Shown piece by piece: positions 35,900 through 48,560 of a stretch of DNA of 64,000 nucleotides. The notes under the pieces were generated by a model that saw nothing but the letters and a program-made list of their open reading frames with translations, had not been told where the DNA came from and did no database searches. Numbering within the stretch: the first letter of the stretch is position 1; each line of letters opens with the position of its first letter. This stretch comes from Capitulum mitella (Eukaryota > Arthropoda > Thecostraca > Pollicipedomorpha > Pollicipedidae). The stretch lies in assembly GCA_030062745.1 (NCBI GenBank), contig CP099841.1:13162970-13226969 (forward strand), given 5' to 3'. A program made the translations under genes and the position numbers.

Positions 35900-36870
35900 A
35901 TATGTTTCGTCATCCCCTCCCCAAGTTTTAACGCCGTAACTTCTGAACGGCAAAAGCCAGGTTCCCCAAAATCTCAATATCACTACCTGGACAGCATAGC
36001 CACCTTTTGGAAAACGAAAAGTGTAGTAGATCAGTATAGGTCAGGTCATATGAAGCCCTAAATTGACTCATATACGCGATCTCCAGGCTCTGTTAGGAGT
36101 GTTCCACCTTAACACATGTTTTGAATTAAGACAGTCTAGTTGTAACCTATAATCTTAGAATCTGTAATCTGTAATAAACATTATGTCTCAACACTCCCCG
36201 CTTACCAAGGTTTAAAGCGATTTCTCGCAGTTTCCCTGTGTGACTACGTATTATTTGCAGATGTTGCGTGACGTCACGAGCGGACGTCGGCTGACGGACG
36301 CTGGCGATCATCGATCTGCCGGGAAGCCTCTGGGCACGTTTCGGAAAGCAAGTGCTGATTCATTATCAGATATTTTTTTTGGACAAACCAAGATTGGTTT
36401 TGAAAAGTCGAGCAAGGTGGATCAATCCTGTTAAGACACTGTTATGTCTCTTTTCTTTCGGACTCGGCTTTTAAGAAGCTCGTCAGGGATGACGTTAAGA
36501 CCAAAATTTGGACTGCTCAGGTCATAAGTAACCTCAGGTGATGTTAACGATCACCATTAAGTAGCTTTGCACAGTGCTGATTTTACTTCTTTGATAGATC
36601 TAGCTCTTGCGCCCCAAATATTGCAGATACAGAGAAAATAACGTGATCACTTATGGCCTGATTTGGACTCTTGACCTGATTGACCTCGGATCATTTTATG
36701 CAATTATATTGCTCGCCGCTTAAAATGAGTTCATTGGATACTATACACAGCTACTTCCGACCACGCACATCTTGTTAATCTGCTTCTGAAGCGGCCGAAA
36801 AATGATCGTCAAATTTGGGACTTTGACCTGAAATGTGGCGTCAACGTTGACCTTCAGGTCAGCAAGTGGG
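35900..36870. repeat. TGACCT/AGGTCA-rich dispersed-repeat-like region
   Basis: AGGTCAGGTCATATGA occurs near 36038, CAGGTCATAAGTAACCTCAGG near 36518, TTGACCTGATTGACCTCGG near 36672, and TTGACCTGAAATG plus TTGACCTTCAGGTCAGC near 36823-36863. No termini like those of the piggyBac-like family were found. Boundaries are approximate. Confidence 0.45.
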
Positions 36871-37233
36871 GAATATCTTAGAACTCAGGGCGCTGGGTTA
36901 TCGATTGCCGTTCCAGTAATTGGAATCGCACCATCGGCTTTTGAGACAGACGGGTCAGTGGGGGGGGGGGAGGGGAGGAAAATGCGTCCCAGTAAATATT
37001 ATCGCTTTCTATCACGTTATCGTCCTCATATTTACCCAGGCAGCAGATTGTGGTCTAAAAGACATCTATTGTTTGTCTTACTGCACTCAAGGAAAGGCCT
37101 ATTAACAGTACTAGTCAGAGGGTCATGCAGTAACTCGCATCCCAGTTCAGACAGAGGTAACGAAAATACGACCGCAGTGGTGTGGGAGTGGGATGAATCT
37201 TCTACTCTGGCAGAGTTGAAACAACGCCAAACC

Positions 37234-37263
37234 GGCACTACTGGGCACTACTGGGCACTACTG
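37234..37263 (+). repeat. 10-bp tandem repeat, three units
   Basis: GGCACTACTG three times in perfect tandem, followed by GGCAGA. Confidence 0.9.
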
Positions 37264-38299
37264 GGCAGATGAGAGTTGCAAACTGTCTGCTGCATGTTTC
37301 AACGCAGTGTGCTTCCCACGCCACCGCGTCGATCAGCCGAATAACCTCCCGTGAACTGGCTGAGCTGAGCCACTAACTGGCACGCAAAGGCATGTTTCGC
37401 TTTCCGCAACACTGAGTCATTCACAGCCTCCAGCAGGGCTTCTTTTGAGTGAATGCCTGGGTATTTCAGGCTGCGCTGAATGGCGTTCAGTAAATGCTAG
37501 TCTACAGCTGTCAAACTTATACCAAGGCGTAGCCTTCGTCGCCTTGCATGTCCTGCGCGTAAAGATTCGAAAAAGCATTGAAGTCTGTTTTACAACATGG
37601 AACATCCTACTACAGTCTGTCACTGGGGCGTGGCCGAGCTTTCTCCCGAGAAAATGGTCAGGAGAACTTAACTGGACGAGAAAGTCTCAAAACTGAGAAC
37701 ACCCCAAATTTCGGTCATTTTTTCAGGTTCCGGAAAATTTTAAGTATTTTTATTCTCTCGAGTAAAAAAGCACTAAATTTTCAGGCTCGACGGGGCCATG
37801 ATCCCCTTGCCCGCTCCTCCCTTGGCTACACCCATGGTTTGTGATTATAGTCATTGCATATAAAAACTGGTAATCGTGCAGGACGTTTTCGTGGCAGTTA
37901 TGCATTTTCCCATTCGAAGTAAAACCGTCCCATGGTAATATGCAGATGTGTCTAGGACTCAAATCGTGATCCGCAGGGTTAAAAACAACGCATGCACAAC
38001 AAAATAGTTATCACCTTTGGGCAATGCTTTTATTAAGAGGTAGGCTTCTCGAAATCCTAACGCTTTTACTCTAAGGCTTTTAGCAACACGGAATGACGGG
38101 ATCACATTACGCACGGTGCGTGACCGGAGGGCTCACAATAAAGGGGGTACGGCCGGCATACAGTGAACGGCCAAGAGATCGACTGCATCGTGTGTTCGTG
38201 CCGTTTCATAGCTTAAACGAAGCAAAACGCTTGATGGGTGGGTCGGGACAGAAATAGCGACGGGTTCACAGGTGATTCCCAACAGAAACACGCCATGAC
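37264..38299. other. Non-coding stretch, nothing recognised
   Basis: About 1 kb without recognised gene or repeat. Confidence 0.5.
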
Positions 38300-39090
38300 C
38301 CAGCGTGGGTCTCCTGGGTATCTCCCGCCAGCAGCCGGCCGTGACTCACGCCGGCCCAGGTGAAACACAGCCGGCACATAACGCCCTCCAACAGCAAACA
38401 GGCGGCGGCGGCGCGGCCCGACAGGCGGCGGCAGCCGGCGCCGACACGGCCGTTTATTTACCCGGTCGACCTGCCGGCCCGGCCGCAGCCGCTGCACGGC
38501 TACGCCCGAGCACGGCCGGAGCACGGCCTCAGGCGGCCGCCGCCCGCGCCCGCCGCCGTCGCGCCGAAAGTCTGGCTGTCCGTGACGTCAGACGGTCGTG
38601 AGCTCGGCTGAAAAAGGGCCGCCGAGCGTTCTGGCCGGATTTCTGCCCGCCGTCTGCTGCCGGTGAGCACGCGAGCACAGCGTGGCCCTGTCTCCGAGTG
38701 GACGAGCGTGGCCGCCGCTCCCCGTGGCGTCGCCGGCGGTCGCTTCCGCCCGGGGTTTATCTCGCCCCTTCCGCGGACCCCCTCCCCCTGCCCCTCCCCA
38801 GCCGTAAACGGCGGACCGACGGCCACGGCAGGCGGCTAACTTTAGCCGGCGCTGTTTATGGGACAGTTTTGCACGGGGCCCGCCTGCGCCGCCGCCGGCA
38901 CCTGGCCGTCACTGGTGCCGGGATACCGGCTGATTTCGCCGCCCGCCCGGCGGGACGCACTCCGCGCCGCACGGGGCTGGGCAAGCTCCACGGAATGGGC
39001 TCGAGCTGCCGGCGCGTGACGGGCCGGCGACGGCGAATGGCGCGGATTAGGCTGCCGGGATGGCTTTGGATGGTTCTGGAATTATGTTCG
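38300..39090. other. GC/CpG-rich island 10
   Basis: One of the longest CpG-rich blocks. AGGCGGCGGCGGCGCGGCCC occurs near 38400 and TCCGTGACGTCAGACGG (CRE-like TGACGTCA) near 38580. Frames up to 137 codons are open on the + strand and 108 on the -, all Arg/Pro/Ala-rich and unrecognised. Confidence 0.55.
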
Positions 39091-41452
39091 AGACCAGGGC
39101 TGAAAGGTTAAATGTATTGAAGGCCACTTTTAATCACAACGTTGACCGCAACGTCTGTCCGTGATGGATAACTCACTACATAGTAATCAGTGACAGGCTA
39201 TGAAGAAAATGCTAATGTGCCAGATCTTTCGTTTCCATCGGCGAAACGCGTATAAATCCCACATTTCATTCCTTTCCCTTTATAATGTAACGCGAGACAG
39301 TAGCACGCGGACAAGTATGTACTCATTCAGCGGTACCCTCAAAAATTTACGAGTTTTCCATTAGATCATCCTGCGTAAGAAGCCCGTGATCCCCCCGCAT
39401 GTAATTTTTTCGATTGTCGGAGTCAATGGGACTTAAAAAAAGCAGTTCCGAGAATGCCAAAGTTCTTTATTCTACTGCATTCTGTCTGACTCTTGAATAA
39501 ATGAATCACATTTCATTTCCGTTATTCCGCATCCTTTCCAGCCATTGACTGGTGCTTACTTTGTCAATGAGTAAGGGGAGGCGGGGGGCAAAATCTCTAT
39601 GCAGAACAAAACGGAAAAGGAACGAACACCCAGGTTTCAAGGGCAGCTTTGCAGGCTGGACAACGTGAACACCGTGTGCTCTTCAAAGGATATTTTATCA
39701 CCGATACCGCATGGTGTTATTATTATTATTACATTATTTTACATCGTTTAGCTGTTTCGCTTCATTTCAGAGCCGTTTGGAGGAATGTTGAGTGGAATCT
39801 ATTGCGTCCCTCCCCCGCTGCCCGCCATAGGGCGAGGTGGAAGGCTTTGACATGTTACGTCAGCAACGGTGTTGTTATTTTCGGAAAAATTCAAACCACT
39901 TTCCGACCAAGTTCCGAGGAGGAAGTCATGCGAGTGTTCAAGACTGTCCAAGATCCAAGCCTGTCAAAGAAAATCCCGATTTAAAGAAATAAAAAAAATA
40001 ACGCCTGCCTTCGGTTTGCAGACAGCCAGGACTACATGTAGCACTTCTTTTTATAAAAATGACTTACAGTCGTGGTTGAAGAAAGCAGGTGGCATGAAAT
40101 GAACATGTGTTCTATTTTTTAGGCCTGTAGTGCCCGTCATAAGGTGGATGGAGTGCATGGGTACTTTAACGATATCTCATACATAAATGCCCCCCCCCCC
40201 CCACTTCTCCCCACTTTCTGCACTTTTTATCTTGGACCTACGCTTTTGCTTTCAGATAAAGTGGCTTAAAATTAGAATTATATATAAAATTAGATTAATT
40301 AGGTGCGCTCGTTGCTAAAACCAAAATGAACAAACTTTTTCTTTTTTTATTCCATCCTGCGTAGTCTTTCTAATCTTATATCTGTGTGAAGTGCTGTTCT
40401 TTAAAAAAAATGGTCACTGCTAGCATTTTTTTTTCACAATCTGGCAGCTCTCTAGGTTAAGGGGTAGCCGGTCGTTATGACAACAAATGTGGCGCATCTT
40501 CCTGGGCCATCAGGCAAAATAGAACTGACAACATTATGAGGGAAGTATGTGTGGCGTCATATGATAAATGACACGTATGGCTGGGAATCCAATCATTTTA
40601 TATAAATAAACAAGGTAGATTCAGTGGTAGGAGTGTAGTAGGAAATAACAATGAGCCGACATATTTGCTAAAATGCAGTCATGTTAAAGTCAATCTTATG
40701 GGGAAAAGGTGTGTTTGACCCTTGCCGCACATCATGAATACCACTTTGCAGTTTGCATGTGCTGTGAAAAAGTCATGGGTCATCTTCAAATTATTAGACC
40801 TGTTTCTGGTTTGCAGTGCTATGAGATAATTCTGGGCCTTCCATAGGGGTAATGTTGTACCTATATTTCTGACACAAATGAGCAGCCCCAGTAATCTCAG
40901 AACTGCGCATTGTGCCTGCGGGCAATGCATGAAAAAATGGACCTAAAAGCTGGTTGAGCACTCTCTTTGGTTTCATAAAACTGCATTTATGGATCATCCG
41001 CAAATCATGAGAAATTGAAGAACGTTTAGTCTACTCTGTTACGGCAAAAGGTGGCATAATATATTGTGTTCTGCTTGGATATAATCACAGTATTAAAACT
41101 GCAACCAATGTCACGCATTCCAGTTTTCACTTAGAAGTCCATAATGATTGGTCTGACCAACAGCAGTCTCGTTTCACTGAAATGTTTGCAATAAGGATAT
41201 GAACATTTAATGTGTGGAACTGAATTGGGTATGCAAGGTGCAGAAGCCTAGCCAACCACGGTGTTGGGTAACTATCAAAATGATAGTTGCATGCCATGCT
41301 TCGAACTGAGTCTTTAACTAGAATATTAAGCAACATGTTGTTTTTTCACATTTTTTGGCATTTGGCTTGCAATATCTTGCACAATTTTTTCCGACGAATA
41401 CGTGCTATATCCAACCGATTTCCGTTTTGAAAATCGGAAAATCTTGGAAAAG
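39091..41452. other. Non-coding stretch with one poly-C tract
   Basis: AT-rich with 13 C at 40190-40202. Frames match no family. Confidence 0.5.
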
Positions 41453-41470
41453 TCGGAATCCGGATTCCGA
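41453..41470. repeat. 18-bp perfect palindrome
   Basis: TCGGAATCCGGATTCCGA is its own reverse complement. Related GATTTTC/CGGAAAATC words lie immediately upstream. Confidence 0.85.
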
Positions 41471-41518
41471 TAATCAACAATAGTCAGCATTGGCCTTAAA
41501 GTAAAACAAAAGTGTACC

Positions 41519-41744
41519 GCCTCTTGGGCCTTTGGCCGGTTTTTGTTGCCATTGGAATACATGAAACACATCCTTTGGGTACTGAGATAGCTAGCGGGCG
41601 GTAACAGGAAATCATCCAGCTTCTGCCAAAGGCCTCTTGGGCCCTTGACTGACTTTTATTTCCATTCCAATAAATGCAATGCATCCTCTGGGCACTGAGA
41701 TAGCCAGCGAGCGGTAACAGAAAATTCTGCAGCTTCTGGAACGA
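41519..41744 (+). repeat. 113-bp tandem duplication, two units
   Basis: The unit begins GCCTCTTGGGCC at 41519 and again at 41632. It runs through CATCC(T/C)(T/C)TGGG(T/C)ACTGAGATAG and GGTAACAG to CAGCTTCTG. The two units are roughly three-quarters to four-fifths identical by eye and have the same spacing throughout. Confidence 0.85.
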
Positions 41745-42859
41745 GCCGCAATATCGCAACGGATGGCAGGTAAATTATTACGATCGTGTAAAGCGCGAAA
41801 ATTTAAGCCTCCACATAAATTATGTCACGTGTCACAGCTGGCGCAGATGGTGTGTCCCAGGCGCTTAACAGGATTACAGTGTGTCTCGCCTCGCGCCGGC
41901 TTATAATTGCGCGATGTCTGTCCGTTTGAACTTGTCCACCTGGCAATACGCCTGGCAATAAGTAGTCCCCAGGTGATCAGCAAGCTCGTGAAACGCAGCA
42001 TCCTGTCAGCTAATGTAATCGTTGTTGGAATGATTTACACGGTTCACACGGGGCACCATTACTACTGAGCTTGACGTAAAGTGGCATGTGAGCGCAAGAT
42101 GCGTTTGGCTGGTATTGTGGGTCAGGCAGATTTGACGTGTAGAAACCGCGTAGAAAGTGTTTTCGTGTGTCGTAATTTATGGAGCGAGTTATTCGACACA
42201 TTTATCTCCAGGCATTTTGTGCCAACGAGAATTCATGTGAAGTTTGGTCGTTTTGTTCTATCTAAATGCCCTTTTCTGGCTATTGAAATCATCGCTTTTC
42301 ATACTGTTCTTTGGTCGGGGTGGAGGCACTGCGTGCGTTAAAAAACAACAGCGATTTGATGGTGAGAAGTTTGCATCGCAAAATGACAACCATTCGTCTC
42401 CGTAAAAAGAGCGTCGATATTCCAAAAACTAATACAATGATTCGCCATTTCATTTACCCCAGTACAGTGTGATCTAGCAGAGCCCGTGAGACCAGTGTAG
42501 ATGTAAGAACGCATTCAGAGCGGTGATCTTAGGTAGCATATTAATTTGTGCTGGATGCCAAGAAAAATGCATATTCGACAACTTATCATTAAGTAATCGG
42601 GATGTCGGAGAAAAAGTAATGTTCATGTTGACGTCCAGGAAGTTTTTTGTTCTTCGTAACAGCACCGCTTTCTTTTTTCCCTAGCCTTTACATTTTACTT
42701 GTCCCATTGCTCCAATTTGGTCTTTTTATTTCGGCCAGTTCAGCTTTTGTGCCCTTGTGCTGGGTCTGCTAGCGCCTAAAACATACTGTTAATGAGTAGC
42801 ACGCACCGACGCGTGTTTGCCTGGGCATTACCATTGAAAGGATATAGGGGACTCAGTTG
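41745..42859. other. Non-coding stretch, nothing recognised
   Basis: AT-rich sequence with short frames only. Confidence 0.5.
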
Positions 42860-43300
42860 TCCGTCCTCCTGACCTCGTCGATCATTCTTCGCCGAGTCGG
42901 CGCCAGCGGTGACCGCGAACAGACCGGCACCCAAGTGCCGCCTCTCGTGGCCCACCTGCCTCCAGCCGCCGGCCGGCCGCCGGCGCTGCCAGCCGAACTC
43001 AACTCCCGAGCTCTCGCCCAATGGGGGCGGCGCGGCGCGCGCCAGGTGACACCAGCCGGACGGTCGGCGCTGACACAGACGCCGGTGGGCCGGCCGGCGG
43101 CGGTGGCGGCGCGCCGGACTGTGCGGACATGTCCGCCGTCAGGCCGCCGGACTGTCCGGGCATGTCCGCCGTCAGGCCGCCAGACCGCCCGGGTCGACCG
43201 ACTGACAGGTAGGCCTGCTGTCCGTGCGACACGACAGACGTGCTGGCCCGCAGTCTGAGCGGCACGGCAGAACGTGCTGGCCTGCTGTGCGCACCGTGCG
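42860..43300. other. GC/CpG-rich island 11
   Basis: CpG-rich block with GGGCCGGCCGGCGGCGGTGG near 43087 and a 33-bp tandem repeat in its right half. The 133-codon + strand frame is open because of the composition and the in-phase repeat. Confidence 0.55.
43114..43212 (+). repeat. 33-bp tandem repeat, about three units
   Basis: Units start at 43114, 43147 and 43180. The first two share ATGTCCGCCGTCAGGCCG exactly; the third is diverged. Because 33 is a multiple of three, open frames through it encode an 11-residue repeat. Confidence 0.85.
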
Positions 43301-46300
43301 CAGGTGTGCTGCTTTACGCTGGACGTGCTCTAGATACCGCTCGAAAGTACGCAGAACGTGACGAAGTAAGTCTTCGGTTTTACTCGGTATGTCATGAAAG
43401 GTCGTGTTCGTTTGACAATGGCGATTAGAAAAACAGGAAAAACAGGAAATTAAACGCTTACCTCTCTATGTCATCCGCCTCATCCAAATAAGAATAGTTT
43501 CTCCCAGTTTACTTCAAAATGCATACACGCAGTAGTAGTAATGGAGTCTTCTGCGCTTCTCATTTTCCCCATGCTATACATTCTGTTGGAAACCGTTCCG
43601 AAATACATACGTTAATGTCGATCTATTTATTTCGACTGATTGAGCGTTATTATCCATTTGCAAGGTCGGATCCAGACCATGTGCTACGGGGGGGGGGGCA
43701 AGTTTCCATTTGCATGACCTTGCATGCCCCCAAATTTTGATCTCTTGCCAGGTTCCGCTACTTTGTTCTTCCATTTGCCAAACCTGACGTGTATTTTAAC
43801 AAAATGTCTTAAAAATCCCACCTTTCCATCCGAAACGGGAACCGAAAGGCAAACTTCCCCTTTCCAAACAAAACGTGGCATGACCCCGACCGTCCCCCCC
43901 ATGGGCCCTCCAGTGCCATTTTGGTAACAATCGGCAGGAAGACATGCACCTGTTTCTTCCGGCGTCACATCGCGTATGTTTTCTTGCATTTCTTTTGCAC
44001 GTCGCGGAACCGCGAAGAGAAAATTATATGTTCATTTTTCGCGCATTAGTGCCATCTGGCAAAAAAGATAAAAGCAAATCGTGCAGGGGTCTTCGAGGTC
44101 CGCAGTGGTTTTGGTTCGTCATCGGGCTGGCATCTCATCCGTCTTATCTTATCGCCATCTCCCTCCTGGTGTCACGGCCAATTGCTCGCATCGCAGCCTG
44201 TTCCGCAGCACATTGTATATTGCGGTACAGTATATGCAAGACCGTCGCCCACCTCCATTCCAACTAGCCAACAGAACAGACATAAGAAGCTTAGACGTTT
44301 GAACCTTTAGATTCTTATCTCACAAACATTAAAAAGCAATTTTACGCCACCTGCGAGGATTGAAAAACTTTCAGCATTGATGATGTCACTCCTAAAAATA
44401 TGCCAGTTGCCCACAAACTTCATTGTGCCTGCGTTGCTAAAGTCACCATGGAAAGTGAGACTGTCACGGGTGAACCCAAAGAGAGGGGCGAGTGGCCATC
44501 GCTCGTCCATTGGAGACTTCAAAGGATCTCTGATGCACCCAAAAAAACGTTATTTTAGGATACGAAATCTGCGAAGAAAATAAATAAAACAAAAAGCAGG
44601 GTATCAGCAATGTTCGAGGTGCTTCCTATTTCTACAAGAACTCCCACTGACTACTACCCGACCCTTAGGAAATTTCCGTACCAAACCCCGAACTGTATGG
44701 GATGGCTAACGATGCGTTGAACCGATTGAGTGGGATCTGATACCAATAGACATATTGGTACCTAAAGACCGAATTACACTGTTCAAACTCTTCCCGTATC
44801 AACCAACGCTCACGTTCCAAAAATCCAGTGTAAGCAAGTTTAGCATTCTGTAATCGTCCATCCTTAAATCGGTATGATTTATGATGTCTGGCTCTCCAAA
44901 CCTGTACCAGCACAGGCCTTTCTTCAGTCCGGAGTCCGAACCCCTATTTTGTCACGTGAACTGTACTTCAGCAATGTAGGGTTTCCTACGAAGACTTTTT
45001 TCTGATACGCATTGCTTCTCAGCAAACTTAGAATGCAGGTACTTGGCTAGAATCTCCCACTTAACCGCGTGCATGCCCGCCACTTAGGAAGCCACATTTT
45101 ATCTGTTTCGATCCGTTTTTTTTTAACAACCTCTGGTACTAAGGACTCAAGTTTCATACTCATTTTAGCAAAAAAACCCTTGCAGTGGCAAAATATCCGG
45201 GGCATTTCTGCAATGTTTATTTTCCCGTAATCTTAAAGTTGCACGACCGGCTAGGTAACCTGTTGTTACTTGGCCTTGGTTGATTGCAGGTTTGCACATG
45301 TGGCAGGCCAGATTATTGGCAAATATTGAACAGAGCTGGTGTTGTGCAGCGCTGAACTTCGTGCGCAACGTGTGAAACTGTTCCATTGTTCGATAGTGTG
45401 CCATATTATTACCGCCCACACGCTGGACGAAAGATCAAGGACGCCTAAACGTTACAAAATTATTGACGCCATCAAAATGCGCTGGTGGCAGCAATGCAAA
45501 ATTTCGAGGACAAAACTGTGGTTGGGTGAAATGAAATTGCAAACTTTCGTTTTTGAACAGACACATCAATTACAATGGGACCCATTGGCAAAGGCTTCCT
45601 ATATCAACGCAGACCAGGACAGAACTGCGTTTCTTTGTTACTGCTTTAGGCCAAATATCATTTTTAGATACTATTCTAAGCCACATAATAATCAAACGCT
45701 TAAGTACATTGACCAGCATCGGGTTAATGAAAAAAGCGCATGCTATGGTATAAACGACATCCGTCACACAAGACCATGCCACTTAGCTTGAGGTTGATAA
45801 ATTATTGGTGAAAACCTTCGTTTCCATCTGATCACTTAGCCTGTCGTAACGATTAGTAATTTGGGACATTAAGTCTCATGGACAGCGAATCTATAACTTG
45901 GAAGCCACCAGTTCTAAGCATTAAATAAAAACATGAACCGTCATTTACAAAACTTTTCCTTTGATGCGTTGAATTACCTGCGTTAAAATGCGAAACGTTT
46001 ATGGCTATTGATAGTGCCTGGTCTGGAAAAATATACCTCGTCAGTACAGGGCTTGGCCACCGCCACCGAGGTTTTTTGCAAACTGCCCTACAACGACTAC
46101 TTTGGTCGCTCTGAAATGTCGAAGCTTGGTTTAGAATCTTTGTTTACTGAAAATGTGAAGTCAAGACCATGATCGGTTACTGATCTATGCTCTCTTTCCC
46201 AAAGCAATTTCTTTGACAAGATATGATGCGGCTACGGTTGTCATTGTATGGCAAACGTATCACTGCTTTACGATACTTAATTGTACTCATTCTTGTGTGT

Positions 46301-47689
46301 GGGTGTCTTCCATGATGTCAGTGACCACCGCCCTAGGATCCTTACCTGAGTCAGGATAAACTGAAGCCAAAACCACGAACTGGGGTCGTCGACCTTTTTG
46401 GACTTTTGATTGGCTTCGAAAGGATCACAAAGCAACCAGGAGCCTTGATTTGGATGTCAAAATAGCTTCAGTCCCTATTCATCATCAGAAATCGTTCCGA
46501 AACCCAAAAGGGTTCATGTAGGACATTTTCCTAGGACTCAATGGAAATCGGAATCGAATGACGTGACCTTCTTCGGTTCGCTTGGATGTAGCTGTCTAAA
46601 ATGATCATACTCATCACTGAGAACCGACATATCACGCTACACCATCGTTGTTTTGTTAATCGTATAAGGTTTTGAAATCGCTGCGGGACGTGCCAACCCC
46701 ATCTGCATTCGAAAACGGCTAAATGGCGAATACTGGCGAGGGTCAACCCGGCACTGACTGAAACATTTCGCCAGCTTTTTGCCCTCCCCCTCTGCCAATC
46801 TCAATAACCTATGGCCAAATGTACGCGATTGAAACGAAAATTGGTAGTCCGTCAAACCGAGACCCGATATATTTTCCATTGTTCTCCTCAAAGTCACCAT
46901 TTACGTCACAAGTCATGTACAAGCCACAAAACTAACAGCTATTTGCAGGCAACTCTAGAAGCACATTGCTAGGGCAAGAGTGGTCAGAATGAAATACATG
47001 TAGCATCCAGTGAGCTCATTTTGCACGGTATATAATATTTTTCAAACTGTGAATCGAAACCAACTTAGGTAAGGAGGTGAAGTTGGGACATGACTAGAAC
47101 TTTCATCTGTAAGATGTTTCTGGTGACAAATTTGACGAGAAGATAAAAATAGTATCTTTGTTTTTGTACCTTTAATACTTAAGTGTCACCTATGACTTGC
47201 TCGGCCTGTACTCGTTATTTTGTCATTCTTGATAAGCTTCTTGTAATTCATGTCGAAAGGAAAAGACAAATGCAAGAGTCCTAACAGTATGTAATCACCG
47301 CGACTATGATTGTGCATATAGCACCACACGACGCTCACCAACTTCGATACAAAGATGGTGTGCTGTTTCGCCAGATGTCCTGAAGATGTGGGGTTGCTGA
47401 CATTTGTCGTTCTAAAGCTATGCGGGGAAACTTTGAGCGGAGGAGGGGGGAATGCCCCAATAACTCGCGGTTCCATTTGAACCTTCAAGATTTATCCGCA
47501 GTTAGTTCAATATTAAAATGTAAAATTTGCAGGGTCCTGTCAGGCCAATTACGGAGCAGCATTATGAACCGTTCGTTGCGGAAACGGCAATTGATGCTGT
47601 TCTTCCAATACCGTACACATCATACGCTCATGAGGAAAGAGGGCAAATATAAAAAAATATTTATGTTGACCTAAAATCATTTCAGAAGC
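43301..47689. other. Non-coding stretch with one poly-G tract
   Basis: About 4.4 kb of AT-rich to mixed DNA with 11 G at 43688-43698. The longest frame is a 150-codon + strand frame at 45339-45791, with no recognisable domain. Nothing else supported. Confidence 0.5.
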
Positions 47690-48537
47690 TCACGCCAATG
47701 TCAAAAGGCAATGTTTGCTTTTACGCATAGTTTTTTGGCGCTGATATTCGAAATTAAAAATCGGGCGACTTGTGACTAAAACAGTACTTCTCAGTTGTGT
47801 GTTTTGTTCCAGGTCCATGTTAGGTCAAGCCACTGAGCTATATCCAAAATGTCTGCGCGCGTGCCCTATATCACGACGGACATAGCAGGACTTCAAGAAT
47901 AGTCAACTCATATGAATGGGATCGTTTCAGACAATACAAAACACACCCAAGGTCATTTTGTGTGATTATGAGACCATCTGAGGTCACTGACACTGAAGAT
48001 CAAAGGCCAAAAGCTGACGTGATGGAAATGTGACCTTGACAGTAATCACTTTTTCAGGCCCTGGCACCGCTTATGGTAACATTATGCAAACAGTGTAGTA
48101 CGATATGTATTTCTTAAATATGAAATGGCTCGTAAAAGTTGAAGAAATATTTTTTACTTTTGTGTTAATCCAGCTAAAAAAAATATGCCGCCCATTTTCC
48201 AAACCTTGCGAACGAACATGAATTTTGCCAAAATTTTAAACATGTGGACATAGGGGAAAGGATTTATCGATTAACACTCAATTGATGTCAGTTTCATGAA
48301 AATCGGTCCATAAACGTAGACGTGATAAAAACAGAAACTTTCTACTCCACTTTGTTTCTGTTTCCACTCTTTACAATATTTTCAAAAATTCCCGATAAGT
48401 AGTTTATGTCATGAGGCATTGGTTCCCGTTTGCTGCGATCAAGTCAGATAGGTAATGTTCAAGACGTCGGAGGGAAGGGAATGAATTCCCTCATGCAGAA
48501 ATGCGTCCACGCGTTATAAGTACGGAAATAGGGTTAA
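47690..48537 (+). mobile_element. piggyBac-like element, copy C (5'-truncated)
   Basis: The interior matches copy D from the TTTGGCGCTG block (about 47735) through CCCTATATCACGACGGACAT, ATCAAAGGCC, TCATGAAAATCGGTCCATAA and TTTGCTGCGATCAAGTC. It ends ACGGAAATAGGGTTAA, with TTAA at 48534-48537. The 5' quarter of the element is missing; the left boundary is judged by eye. The 3' end lies 23 bp from the 5' TTAA of copy D, in the same orientation. Confidence 0.75.
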
Positions 48538-48560
48538 ATAACTGTTATTTTCGCAAAGGT

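Noticed and set aside
38500-39111. Open frames of 108-137 codons in island 10
   Set aside because: Arg/Pro-rich translations with parallel openings on the opposite strand; composition effect.
45339-45791. 150-codon + strand frame
   Set aside because: No recognised motif. It overlaps frames on the other strand and lies in otherwise featureless DNA.
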